From positions 1,577,001 to 1,641,000 of the forward strand of contig NC_092563.1 of NCBI RefSeq assembly GCF_037975245.1: DNA of 64,000 nucleotides, in the 5' to 3' direction. A program made the translations under genes and the position numbers. Shown here in pieces: positions 1-10,635 of the stretch (the first letter of the stretch is position 1; each line of letters opens with the position of its first letter). Under the pieces are notes generated by a model. It had not been told where the DNA came from, did not search any database, and was given only the letters and a program-made list of their open reading frames with translations. This stretch comes from Apostichopus japonicus. Taxonomy: Eukaryota; Echinodermata; Holothuroidea; Aspidochirotida; Stichopodidae.

Positions 1-339
1 TGGTTTGATTTCCTAGTTGCATCATTTAACAGGTGTAAATTTAACATTTGAAAGATGTATTCTTGCTTATATTTCCAGCTCAGGTCAAATGTTGTGATAA
101 CATAAAAATATATCCCAATTAATATGAATTGTGATTCACATTGGTATCGTTCGTTCTGATGAAAGTTGTATGTACAAACAGCACCCACTTGTAATGCAAC
201 GACCTATGCAGTTAGCGACACAGTTTAGCCAATGGCAATTGGTTCCAATTTCTCTGGTACTATGTACGGATGCCCATAAGCTAATTTCCAATTGCCAACA
301 AACTCTCCAATTGTTGTGAGGTGTAACGCACATTTTATC

Positions 340-680
340 TAATAGGCTGGTCTGTTGGAGATACAGTAGATTACGAAACAAGGTTTCCACAATTTGACCT
401 CTGGTGACTCCAACCGAATTTGACCAGTGCCACAACATTCAATAGGCTTCTTCCACTCAATGTGGTTCTTCTTCACACAAAATATGAGATTGGTCCAAGT
501 TTCCTCTATGATATATCGTGTTTACAAGGTTTTCACAACTTGACCCCTAGTGACCACTAATGAACTTTGACCTCGACCAAAAACAATACGCTCCTTAATG
601 TGGTACTTCTTCACACAAAATATGAGATTGATCCAATCTTCCCTTCTTGAGATATCGTGTTTACAAGCAATGTATCACAC
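340..680. repeat. degenerate ~140-bp tandem repeat
   Basis: About two and a half diverged copies of a unit are visible. The phrase 'cttcttcacacaaaatatga' occurs near 466 and again near 605, followed in both by a 'gatatatcgtgtttacaa'-like stretch. A 'tttgacctctggtgac'-like phrase recurs near 395 and 540. No coding frame survives across it, so short open frames here are not genes. Confidence 0.6.
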
Positions 681-2369
681 ATACTCATCCGCCTGCATAA
701 CCACATACAGTAGGTTTACGATTATCATTGAAACCAAAGAAAACTTCAACATTTATATCAAATTTATTCCACCTTTACTACTCTCCTCATGATATAAATA
801 TATATTTCAAAGGAAATTTATAGCATTTGTCGTACAAATTGTGTAAGTAACAAGATGTGCGTGGTACAACCTCAATTTTATTTATGAAATGCTGTATTTA
901 GACCCAACAAATTTGTCACTGTTATTCTTCAAGGGCTGGGAATGTCCTCATATATTTGCACTTCTTATCTCATTTCACCTGTTTGTAGTTTACAGTTGTG
1001 GCTTCATGTACAACACTGTGCAGTAGGTCGTCCCAAAATATCTTGTTGGTTGACATGACATAGAATTCCAGACTATAAAGTGGAGTTTAACAATGAGCCT
1101 TTAATTAGAGTTAGGATTCTAGTTATAGTTATTCCTTTTGCAAGTCTAAAAGGGAGATCTATTTGTTAAAAATCTCCCACTGACTAATATGAATAGAAAG
1201 TTAAGGTTATGTATCTAGACCTTTTCAACCCTAACCCCACACTGCTCCCTTCCTTACGCTACAGAAACTTCTGGATTGTGTTGATTTTCAAAATCCAGTC
1301 ATATTTTGGGGGCTTAATCAAGCAAATCAGGTACAGTATCCAGCTAGATTTGTAATGCCAAATCTGGGATATCCCTACACACAACAAGAAACCTCATCAC
1401 CAATTCCATAATAATAGGAAAAGGAACATTTGTGTTCTTTAGTTTACCTATATCAATTTTGTTACCCTTTATGAGCAAGGTCAAGGATGAAGCTAAAACC
1501 CACCTTTGCAACATAGCCTAGGCCAACTAACAAGTAACATACCAGTATGCCTAGGCCTACACCTAATTGGGCCAAATAAGATTGCACTCTAAATGGGTTT
1601 TTTTCTGCATGTTAAATGGTGCCGACACATTCAGCATAGGCTGTCGTCAATTTTACTGTGGCAAAACCAAATGGGCGATAAACTAACACAGTAACAGCAG
1701 TAACAGTAAATTCCTGCTAACCTGAATGTAGGTTAGTCTAAAAACAATACCTGACGTTTATTAACCTGTCCCTGATTCATGCTGCGTGAAATGTATTAAT
1801 AAATTCGCTACACTTAGGGATTGGGTAGGCTAAATACTAAGTCTACGTGTGTAGGCAGTATGACAGTATGAGCATGACACTTGACAGAACTAAGGAAGTG
1901 TTTTGCCATGGCTAGGTCACACATGTTGCAACGCTTGTGAACGTTAGGCTACCACAGTACCATGTACAGTTAACAACGGAAAATCGTTTTTCCGACGATA
2001 TTGCAAACGGTTAGGCCTAAACTGGCTGGATATAATCTCAGGTAATTGAAACATATTTAAAATTTACATTGCTTTCGAATCGTCGACACCACCACTGGCT
2101 TCGTCCATACTACTTAATTCGTTTGTCAGGATCAAGTGATGAGAGGTATCTGCGCAACTCTGTTCTTACTAACTGCAATTACCTAAATTGCAATTTTTAC
2201 TGCAAAGAACATGTTCACACTGCACCAGATACGGTGCGTGCACTGTACTTACAACTTTAACAATACCTATGGAACGCCAAAATGGAGAAAACATGCGGTA
2301 ACAATTATATTTACAAATCGTTGTCCCCTAAAATGACATAGAATTTTACAAGTCATTATGTGACCCACT
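681..2369. other. no gene recognised
   Basis: AT-rich sequence with scattered short open frames and no splice-supported exon, RNA gene or element that I can delimit. Confidence 0.5.
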
Positions 2370-2622
2370 CAGGGACGTAGCCAGGGGGGAGCAGGGGGAG
2401 CGACTGCCCCCCCTTTCAGTGTCGATTTTTTTTTAAACTGTCGTTTTTTAGCATGGTATTTTGTCAGTGCTCTTTTGATCTTGAATACTCGTCAGCTCCG
2501 TTAACTCAATTATAATCTTAGTAACATTCAGGCCTACTGATTCAACTACTTAGTTTAGCAGATACAATTAGCTTAATTTAGCCTATAGCCAATTACAAGC
2601 CTACAGTTGGCTACTGCGTAAT

Positions 2623-4547
2623 CAGGCGCGTATCCAGGGCGGGGCGTTGGGGGCGCGCGCCCCCCGGGTAAGAAAAAGAGGAGAGAAAAAAAAAAGAGAA
2701 GAAAAAAGGGAAAAGGAGGGGGAAAAAAGAAAAGGAGGAGAGAAAGGAAGGGAAAAGAAAAAGAAAAAAGAGAGAAAAAGGAGAAAAGGAGGGAGTAGAA
2801 GATAGCCAAGACTTCGGGAAGAGAAAGAGGAACAGTTATAGTTAAAGCGCTGATCTCTATTATATACACAGGGAAGCCAGTGACAGATCAAGGATTACGG
2901 AGGGGGTGTGCGCCTCACCCTACCCCTTACACCGACAACTCCATTTTTGACGTTTCCATTTTTCCTCTCTCACTAATGTATCTGTATAAATACTATATAT
3001 GGTCTATCATAACGCGTGTGTGTGTATGAACGCCTTAAACAATTGTGCTATATGGAACCAACTGTGGCTGGTCTTGAACTCGACCGAGTCGTCGGGGAAC
3101 ATAACGCATTTCGGGAAGGGGGCGACCGCCCCCCCCCCCGAGCAAATTTTCTTTATGACATCGCTATGGACAATGCTTAGATGCAACTTACAAGGCCTGG
3201 GAAGTGTTATTTCCAGCGATCTGGGAGGCATTTTCGGCCAAAATTTTTCTTGTACGCTTCGCGCCAACTCATGGTGGCGCTTCGCTTAGATAGTTTGCCT
3301 ACAGGCCTCGCCCCTCCCTTGGCAATTACTCGCTACACGCCTGTTCGAATTTGTAAAGCAAAGAGCAGCTATAACATCATATCAGTGAGCATTGAAATGC
3401 ATGTTCCACGATGAACAGCCTCAAAAACTGTCTATGTGTGTAGTCAAAGGCGTAGGAGCCCAATTGGATTTGGGGCTGTAACGACTTGCCCGAAAAAAAG
3501 TCAAAATTGTTCGCGCGCTTCGCGCGCGTTCAACATATCGATGCCAATATTATATAAGCAAGCATCGGTCATTACATTGCATGGCATCGTGTACCTTACG
3601 GTCCGTGAAAGTTGCACAGTATACCACCGGATGCTTATGTAAACAACGAAATGTCTTATGTAGATGGAGAAAAAACATACAGATCCATTTATGTCAAAAC
3701 TCTCTTTTACATAGTAATGTCGGCCAAGCTTAGAACTTTATTTTAATTACCAAGGAGATAATTTTTAAGCTATTCATTGCTATTTATTTTTCTTTCAGTA
3801 GGTGCCAGAAAAAACTGGTTGCGGGGGGGGGGGGTGGGGGCTGCAGCCTCCACCTCCTACGGGACCTACGCCTATGTGTGTAGTGTTCGGTTTCGATATA
3901 ACTGATATCGGAAATATCTGGTATTTTTCATTTCCTTCAACGAAGTTTAATAACAGCCATTATAAGAGGAATTTTGTACACCAATAAATAAACTGTTTCT
4001 GCATTTTTGAAAATTTCCTGACCAACATTCTTCATCATACTTTCCTCTACTCGTGCAAATTTAACCTGTCTGTTAGGGGTTGAAGAAGGTTTTTCTATAT
4101 TGGTTGTCCATAGATTGAATTTTGTGCAACATTATGTGTATGTTTTGAAGAGATTTTTATTCATGAGAAATGTGAATTTTCAAATTCTCAACAAATAATG
4201 GGCTTAAAACCTTGAAAAGTGGGGCTTTCGGATATTGTGGGCCGTGACGTAGAATCACCTACAAAAGCAATGATCCATAGGACATGCAATGAGGTCGAAC
4301 ATGATGTGTGACTAGTGACAATCTTCAAAAAGGTTATGAATGGAAAAAACTTTTGGGAAATACTTGGTTCTCAGGAAAAAGTGTACATCTGGTTGGTCAT
4401 TTTCAAGCCCGAGAAGTGCCATTTCCGGTGATCTGGGGGGTATCAAAACCAGAAATTTTCTTGTACGCTCTGCGCCAACTGATGGTGGCGCTCCGCTTAG
4501 ATAGTAATTCGCGCCCCCCGGGTTAGAAAATCCTGGATACGCGCCTG
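2623..4547. mobile_element. TIR element inserted in the 2370-5805 element
   Basis: Both ends carry the perfect 16-base inverted repeat CAGGCGCGTATCCAGG. The flanks share GTAAT (2618-2622 and 4548-4552), compatible with a 5-bp target duplication. Further inside, both ends have a GCGCCCCCCGGGT stretch. No transposase frame is visible. Superfamily is uncertain: the termini look hAT-like, but the short duplication is not the usual 8 bp. A third element sits within it at 3445-3876. Confidence 0.55.
3445..3876. mobile_element. hAT MITE, innermost of the nest
   Basis: A 432-bp element. The left end is CAAAGGCGTAGGAGCC and the right end, on the reverse strand, is CATAGGCGTAGGTCCC. It is flanked by a perfect 8-bp duplication tgtgtagt at 3437-3444 and 3877-3884. 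It has a G-tract near the right end and no coding capacity. The intact duplication suggests it inserted last in this nest. Confidence 0.75.
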
Positions 4548-5805
4548 GTAATAAAATACATATTGCCTACCTAACCGCACTCTATGGAATGTCACGAACC
4601 GTATGCACAACAACGTCGACAACGTTCGTTCTATGAGTCGTCCTAAGGTGTTGCACGAACAGCATGTTATGAAGCTAAGCTAGCAAATGTACGTGATACA
4701 CACTTCCTATAATAATTATTACACTGCTAATACACTGCGATAACGATATTGTTTTTAGGCCACTGCATATCTGGCTATATTACAAAATATGAAAGTTTAT
4801 ATGGTCCATCAGTTAAGTTCGTCAAATGTATTAAAGTCCAGACATCGGACAGACTTTGGACAATAAACAAGAATCATCCTACTGGAAAAATTGTAAAAGA
4901 GCACTAGATATGTTTGTCTTTCTGATATATTATGTAAAAGAACATGTACAAGAATTCAAACAGGAAACAAAATCTGATGAGTGATATCATATGATCAGCG
5001 GCGTAGCCAGTATGTAGCACTGTAGGCCCGGTTTTTGGCCAAGTTATCCTTTTCTTTTAAACACCCATAATTCAAATCCATAAGCTTGCTGGACGAGTTT
5101 AAGAGTCTAGACAGGAAAAACTATTGAAATGAACGTAGCAAGAATATGGCTAAATTAGGTGACCTATTCTTCTGTCATCTAGGCTGTCATTTCTATCGCG
5201 TGCCGTTTCATTCAACAAGTACTCTACCCGCCGAAAAAGACTAGGATCCGATCTTGTCAGTTTTTTAACATGTTAATAAGAACCCATTTACGCAGATAAT
5301 ATTTCAGTTTAGAAAAAAGTTGAGAAATTTGCATCAGATGGCAATCGTCGGATAGCTCTCGCCTTCTCTTATTAGGCTAACTTAAACATTTACTAGCTAC
5401 AGTTGTATTAAAGACAATTACTGGCTATAGTTGTATCAAAGACATTTCTGGCCTATCTTGTATCAGAAGTTGAAAAGTAAGACTACTCTGTACATGTACC
5501 TTGCTAATTTTTAATACATTATAGTAGTATTGAATTACGTATTTTAACTCGTTTATTTTTGGGGTTTAAAAGTGATATTGAAGGAGGTGTCTCAAGTTAG
5601 CAAGAGGCCATGGAACCAGAATGAACACTCGGGAAGGGCCGTTTCCGGCCATCTAGGGGGTTTGTAAAACCAAAAATTTTCTTGTACGCTCCGCGCCAAC
5701 CGATGGTGACGCTCCGCTCAGATAGTCGTGCCTACAACTTTGAAAATCGATATCAATCGCAAAAAGTACCCCCCCCCCCCTTTCAAATTCCTGGCTACGT
5801 CGCTG

Positions 5806-6975
5806 GATCCACTTACAGTTCTCAAATAACCACCAACAACATTTCGTCATTGTGCAGTCAGCATAGTTCCACATAATGATCGTGAGTCTTTATTTTTCAA
5901 TGATTAATAATCACATATAAGTGACATCTTTTCCTAATTTAGCGGTAACATAATGAACGAAACATTATGTCTTGTTCTAATTCAAACTTTTTTCATACTA
6001 TCCGATGTAACCTCTTTTCTGGTCCTGCATTGCCACGTCATAACCAAATAAAAATTGGCAAATCATAACTATGAAGTACACTGCCACATAATGACTTCTG
6101 CCTCTGATAACATCACTTCTCATGCGACCAGTTCTCATGCAAACTCTTCTAATGCGGCGATCTCTTCTAGTGGCATGGTGCTATTGGTTTACAATTGCTG
6201 ACCGTGTGTATGAGACAATTCCCATCATAGGGGCTCCCAACGTATGCCAAACAATATTTATGTACAAAAGAAAAGGCAATACTTGCAAGAGGAAGTCGTA
6301 AGCTACTACATTTTGGTGTTGCCCTCTCACATCATAATTTCGCTACATTTTGCCTGAAGTATATATCTTTGCGTTGAGTACGTCTAACTTTGTGGGTATG
6401 TTTGTTTAGACTCTTGAATAACTCACCTCAAATCAGTTTTGTTACTTGGGACCTAGGAATATCTAAACAGAAGGTGTTGAATTGAAGTTTCAAACAAAGT
6501 TTAAGAAATTTACAAGCAAATTTTATTCAACTAACCAAAGGATGGATAATGTAGAACAATTTGGTGACACCCAGTCATTTACGTTAGTAGATACGTTCAG
6601 AAGATAGACAGATAGATAGATAGATAGAAAGCTTTGCACGCGAGTTAAACAAGTATATTGCCTCAGGTAAGAAAGAATTACGGAACCTGGAACTTAGTAT
6701 GGGGCACCTGTAATCGTATACCCTGGATCTGTTGTACATGGTAAGACTGTAAAATGGTGTGATTTCCCATTCTTGGGAAATCGGTATATCCTGAAAGACA
6801 TTTACCGTTGAAAAAAGTTTTTCTCGGAATCTTGACCAAGACCTTCCTTTTCCGGAAAATTGATACGCTATAAAAATTGTCGTTATTCGTTCGGATACCT
6901 GGAATTACGATCTAGATGACTTAACTTGGTCACTCTGCGTGAGTGCAAGGTCAAGATAAAGTCTCCACAGCAAAA

Positions 6976-7009
<34 letters not shown>

Positions 7010-7377
7010 GTTAAGTTGCAAAATCAACGTCAGGTTTTGCAGTTATATAAACTTTACTGTATAGCAAGTTGACGCTGTCACTCTAACGCATAAGCAATTA
7101 AAGCAGTTTATGAAATATGACATACCTGTAAACAAATGAAGAAGATTTGATACAGATGTATTTCTATTAAATGAATTTAATCGTCAACCCTATGAGTAGG
7201 CTAACTTACTCTGATGGTTTCATTGATATAATTGATAAGTTACTCAGGTGTAAGTTTGATGCTGCATTTTGCATTGAATAAATCACATGTTGGTGTTATC
7301 GTGTACCGTACTCCATCATTAAAGGCAAGATTAAGGTGACATATGATTGCCGAATTATATATAACTATATAACTATA

Positions 7378-7430
<53 letters not shown>

Positions 7431-7431
7431 C

Positions 7432-7464
<33 letters not shown>

Positions 7465-8893
7465 GTGGAGAGAGAGTTGGTTGGTTGGCGTCTATCTTGG
7501 CGCAGAGTGCTCTATGTCCAGTGGACAGAGCGGAATATGTGTAGATAGTAGTTGAGACTAGTGGAACACTAGTAGTTGTAACTCGGAGTTTCACACGTTT
7601 TAGCGATCGTCAGACAACTGAGTTGTCCCTGGAAAATGCCGTGAAAATGTAAATGCAACCCTCCCCGCCCCCCCCCCCCCCCTTTTCCACACTCACCGAC
7701 GTTTGTGTAATACTTCCATATTAGTCTGTGCAGGCAGTTCTTAGAAATAATGTTGCAAAGTGGGTAGTAGTTTATGCAAGATAACAAATCCCACCGAGTG
7801 CAAAGCTACGTACATAGACCTGAGTTAATGTAAGCTTATTTCCTAGTATTGAATTGTTAGTTGAAACGCCCATGACATCATAACGGTCATCCCATGTTAT
7901 TCTGGCATGTGATATATCGTTAAGGATACATTAAAATGAGGTGGCGATAACAAACATTCAATAGGCTTTAGTTATATCGCATCCGAAAGGACAGCCGTGA
8001 CCGGTCTAGGGGCCTAGGCTAACTATATCCAGGGTCCAGTGAATAACAATACAGCAGGCTGGGCAGACGACACTAGTAATTAAATTCCTATTTAATTGCT
8101 TCTACTATCGCTTCCTAAGAATTCCCTGTGAAACTGCAGTCCACTGCCACATTTTTTAAGATTTTGGCACCCAAGTGCGGCAAACGATATCACCATTTCG
8201 AATGATATATGTCAACTTTATCACTTTAGTTATGTCAAAGACGTAGTGTTTGTATTACCCGCCGGTACTTCTTGCCGTACAAGCAAAGCGCCGCCAGTTG
8301 GATGATGGCTTCAGTATAATGCGTCTGACACTTCAATTTCTATGAGGTTGATACATCCCAAAATACTATTTTTTCTTGACTGGGTGATTCGCTTTACTAC
8401 TACGTACATCATCTCTGTTAGAAGGTATACTGGTATACGATACCAGGAACTGGCTTTAATTATTTGTTTTTACATAATTTTGTAATGATCTGAATCGATA
8501 ACGTTAATTCAAGTTGGCGGTGTCAGTAATACATAAATAAGTTAATGCATACACCTATACCCACCGTCCATTCAATCCTCACCAATGAATTTGTGATCGG
8601 AAATATATCCGTAGTACTTATGGTGATAGATAGGTATACCGCACTATAGATGATACTAATATATATTGAGCAGTCTGATCGTTACGCGCGTGCATATGGC
8701 AAAAACTAATGGGGTCTTTCTTTCGAGTTTTTTCTCTTAACGATTCTAGAAGACATAGCTTTAATTGATCTAACTACATACACTAAACCTTTTGAACCCC
8801 CTCGAGCAAACAGCAAATGCTTCGCTAGTTTCCTGGCCGGACATCAATTGACACACAGGATATATGGGGCCACAAATAGATACAAAGTTGTTG
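5806..8893. other. gene-free stretch with microsatellites
   Basis: Nothing gene-like is supported. It holds a GATA-type microsatellite near 6605-6628, a TA run at about 6981-7003, a TA run followed by GA at about 7381-7465, and a poly(C) tract near 7670-7682. Short open frames over the TA/GA runs are low complexity. Confidence 0.6.
7381..7465. repeat. compound (TA)n-(GA)n microsatellite
   Basis: An uninterrupted TA tract of about 50 bp passes through a short 'taactatatata' interruption into a GA tract. It is open in some frames on both strands only because the dinucleotides encode no stop in those frames. Confidence 0.85.
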
Positions 8894-9021
8894 CAGTAAA
8901 GACTTGCTATGTTTATATTTATATATAGGATATATATATATAGGCTATATATATATATATAGGCTATATATATAGGCTATATATATAGGCTATATATATA
9001 TATATATATATAGGCTATATA

Positions 9022-9060
<39 letters not shown>

Positions 9061-9077
9061 ATAGCAAGTCTTTACTG
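8894..9077. repeat. inverted repeat with TA-rich loop
   Basis: The left arm (8894-8918, begins cagtaaagacttgctatg) is the reverse complement of the right arm (9053-9077, ends agcaagtctttactg). The loop is (TA)n broken by repeated 'taggcta' words. The right arm abuts the second inverted repeat (9077-9299), so the two fold-backs are contiguous. Confidence 0.85.
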
Positions 9078-9132
9078 GAGGTTGGTGGCGTCACATTGGT
9101 GGCAGCGGTGGGATCCTAGTACCTGTTTTTAT

Positions 9133-9198
<66 letters not shown>

Positions 9199-9299
9199 GA
9201 AAATGAAAATCGTATAATGATGGCAGTTGTTCTGTGTTCACATCGACGGACAGGTACTAAGATCCCACCGCTGCCACCAATGTTACGCCACCAACCTCC
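9077..9299. mobile_element. fold-back of LTR retrotransposon ends with two tRNA-Leu-type primer-binding sites
   Basis: The 49-bp arms (9077-9125 and 9251-9299) are inverted copies with two mismatches, separated by a TA-rich spacer. Each arm contains TGGTGGCAGCGGTGGGAT, at 9097-9114 on + and 9262-9279 on -. This is complementary to the 3' end of a eukaryotic tRNA-Leu including its CCA. Each is preceded by a sequence ending in ACA plus one T, as expected at an LTR/primer-binding-site junction. No gag or pol remains. The retrotransposon reading is inference from the primer-binding site. Confidence 0.6.
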
Positions 9300-9479
9300 A
9301 CGTTGTGTAACCGGAAGCCTCGGGTTGAAAGGAGAGGACACTGCGGGAGAAGAAGGCGGCTTATAATACGGAAAACACTAAAGACCAAACATTAAAGAGA
9401 CGATTTAATATTTCATGATATTATAATTATATAATAAAAAACGCCTCTAGTTGGGAACATTGATACTACATGACATGTG

Positions 9480-9720
9480 TACACACTGCCTAGGAGCCGG
9501 GCATTCCTTGTGGTCGGGCACTGCCTATAGGAGCCGGACATTGCGCAGGTGTCGGGCACTGCCTATGTACCGGTCAGTGCTATGGAGTCGGGCTGCGCGG
9601 GAGTCGGGCATTGCTCGGATGTCGGGCACTGCACAGAAGTCTGGCACTGCGCAGGAATCGGGCACTGCGCCTTTGCCGAGAACTGTACCGGTGTAGGGAA
9701 CTGCGCAGGAGGTTAGGCAC
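9480..9720. repeat. degenerate GC-rich minisatellite, unit about 25 bp
   Basis: About nine or ten diverged units share 'gtcgggcactgcgcagga'-like text. The open frames here on both strands (for example 9451-9696 on +) reflect the repeat and show no recognisable protein. Confidence 0.65.
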
Positions 9721-9799
9721 GGCCTGCCATATAATTACTACAATGGTGCTACTCTTTACGTTTGGCACAGACAAGGTTATACTGCTGGCAGATACTTAA

Positions 9800-10143
9800 A
9801 GGTATTGAAGACTCGCCCCAAACCGCGTGCCGCGCTCTGAAAAAGTTAACTTTCTGTTGCTCGCAAGTGACGTTTTGTTCGTGTCGCTACAAAATGCAGA
9901 CATTAATGAAACGTGATACCTTGTTATCTTTAGCTGGACCTGTAAGGTCCATCGCTGTGCTGTGGGTATTGACCGCAGCTGTAAGTACTGACTGTACACT
10001 AGTGTCTAATTACCGACGGTAGCAAGCTGTGTGTGTATTTTTTGGGATCGATGGTGGTATCTAACACTTCTGTTACACCTTATTCGAAACTAGGTCAGAT
10101 TACCGGCATTAGACGTTTCCTTTTGCGCGAGTCTTCACACCCT
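9800..10143 (+). mobile_element. TTAA-flanked MITE, copy 1
   Basis: A 344-bp element bounded by TTAA at 9796-9799 and 10144-10147. The left terminus is AGGTATTGAAGACTCG and the right terminus, reverse strand, is AGGGTGTGAAGACTCG. Relatives lie at 21.05-22.44 kb (minus, interrupted), 37941-38297 and 47936-48290. There is no transposase frame. The TTAA target resembles piggyBac-type insertion, but the termini are not the canonical piggyBac ones. It ends about 490 bp upstream of the TIMP-like start codon. Confidence 0.8.
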
Positions 10144-10529
10144 TTAATCCGTGCTTTAAGTGAAGAAGAGATGTAAGTTGTTATCTAATTGCATACCCCG
10201 GAAATAATCTGATAGTTATTAGACCACGTATATAAACTGTTATACAAAGCCCCTATCACTAAAACAATCCCGTAGTAAAGCCCTGACCAATCAACGGTCA
10301 CTAAAACAACCTCTATCTGAGCCGCGACCAATGGGTGTCGACTCTGGCTCCCTACCTGTCTATACTCAGCAAGTAACATAGAATTGTAAACGCTCCACAA
10401 AGCCTAACATATACATGTGTATTTACGTTCCCCAAAGTAGACGCGTTGTTTCTACGAGCTCAACGGATTGTGGCCTCTAAATGTAACTTACGTAATCTTC
10501 GGAAAACAAAAACGATTTTCGCTACAAAC

Positions 10530-10546
10530 TATATATATTTATAGAT
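10530..10546 (+). promoter_or_regulatory. possible TATA-like sequence before the TIMP-like gene
   Basis: An AT-only 'tatatatttata' stretch lies about 90-100 bp upstream of the start codon at 10636. In an AT-rich genome this is weak evidence. Confidence 0.2.
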
Positions 10547-10635
10547 ACTGATAGTGTAAGGATCTAAAGCAAACACACATTTTCGAATATATACTCTTTT
10601 GAAATATACTGTTTGAGCTGTTGAAGTTATAAACA

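Larger units (their letters stand above)
2370..5805. mobile_element. hAT-like element, outer shell of a nest
   Basis: The left end starts CAGGGACGTAGCCAGG (2370) and the right end, read on the other strand, starts CAGCGACGTAGCCAGG (ends 5805); 15 of 16 bases match. The flanks gacccact (2362-2369) and gatccact (5806-5813) form an 8-bp target duplication with one mismatch, as expected for hAT transposons. The interior has no long open frame, so the element is non-autonomous. It contains another terminal-inverted-repeat element (2623-4547). Internal sub-repeats with a 'cgccaac..atggtggcgct' phrase occur near 3265, 4470 and 5695. Confidence 0.6.

Noticed and set aside
2573-2891. Minus-strand open frames rich in Phe, Leu and Ser
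   Set aside because: They translate a purine-rich GA/GGA tract inside a transposable element.
7336-7594. Open frames rich in Tyr-Ile or Ser-Leu
   Set aside because: They translate (TA)n and (GA)n microsatellites.
9451-9774. Open frames on both strands with SGTA- or SARF-like repeats
   Set aside because: They reflect the GC-rich degenerate minisatellite; no start context, domain or splice support.
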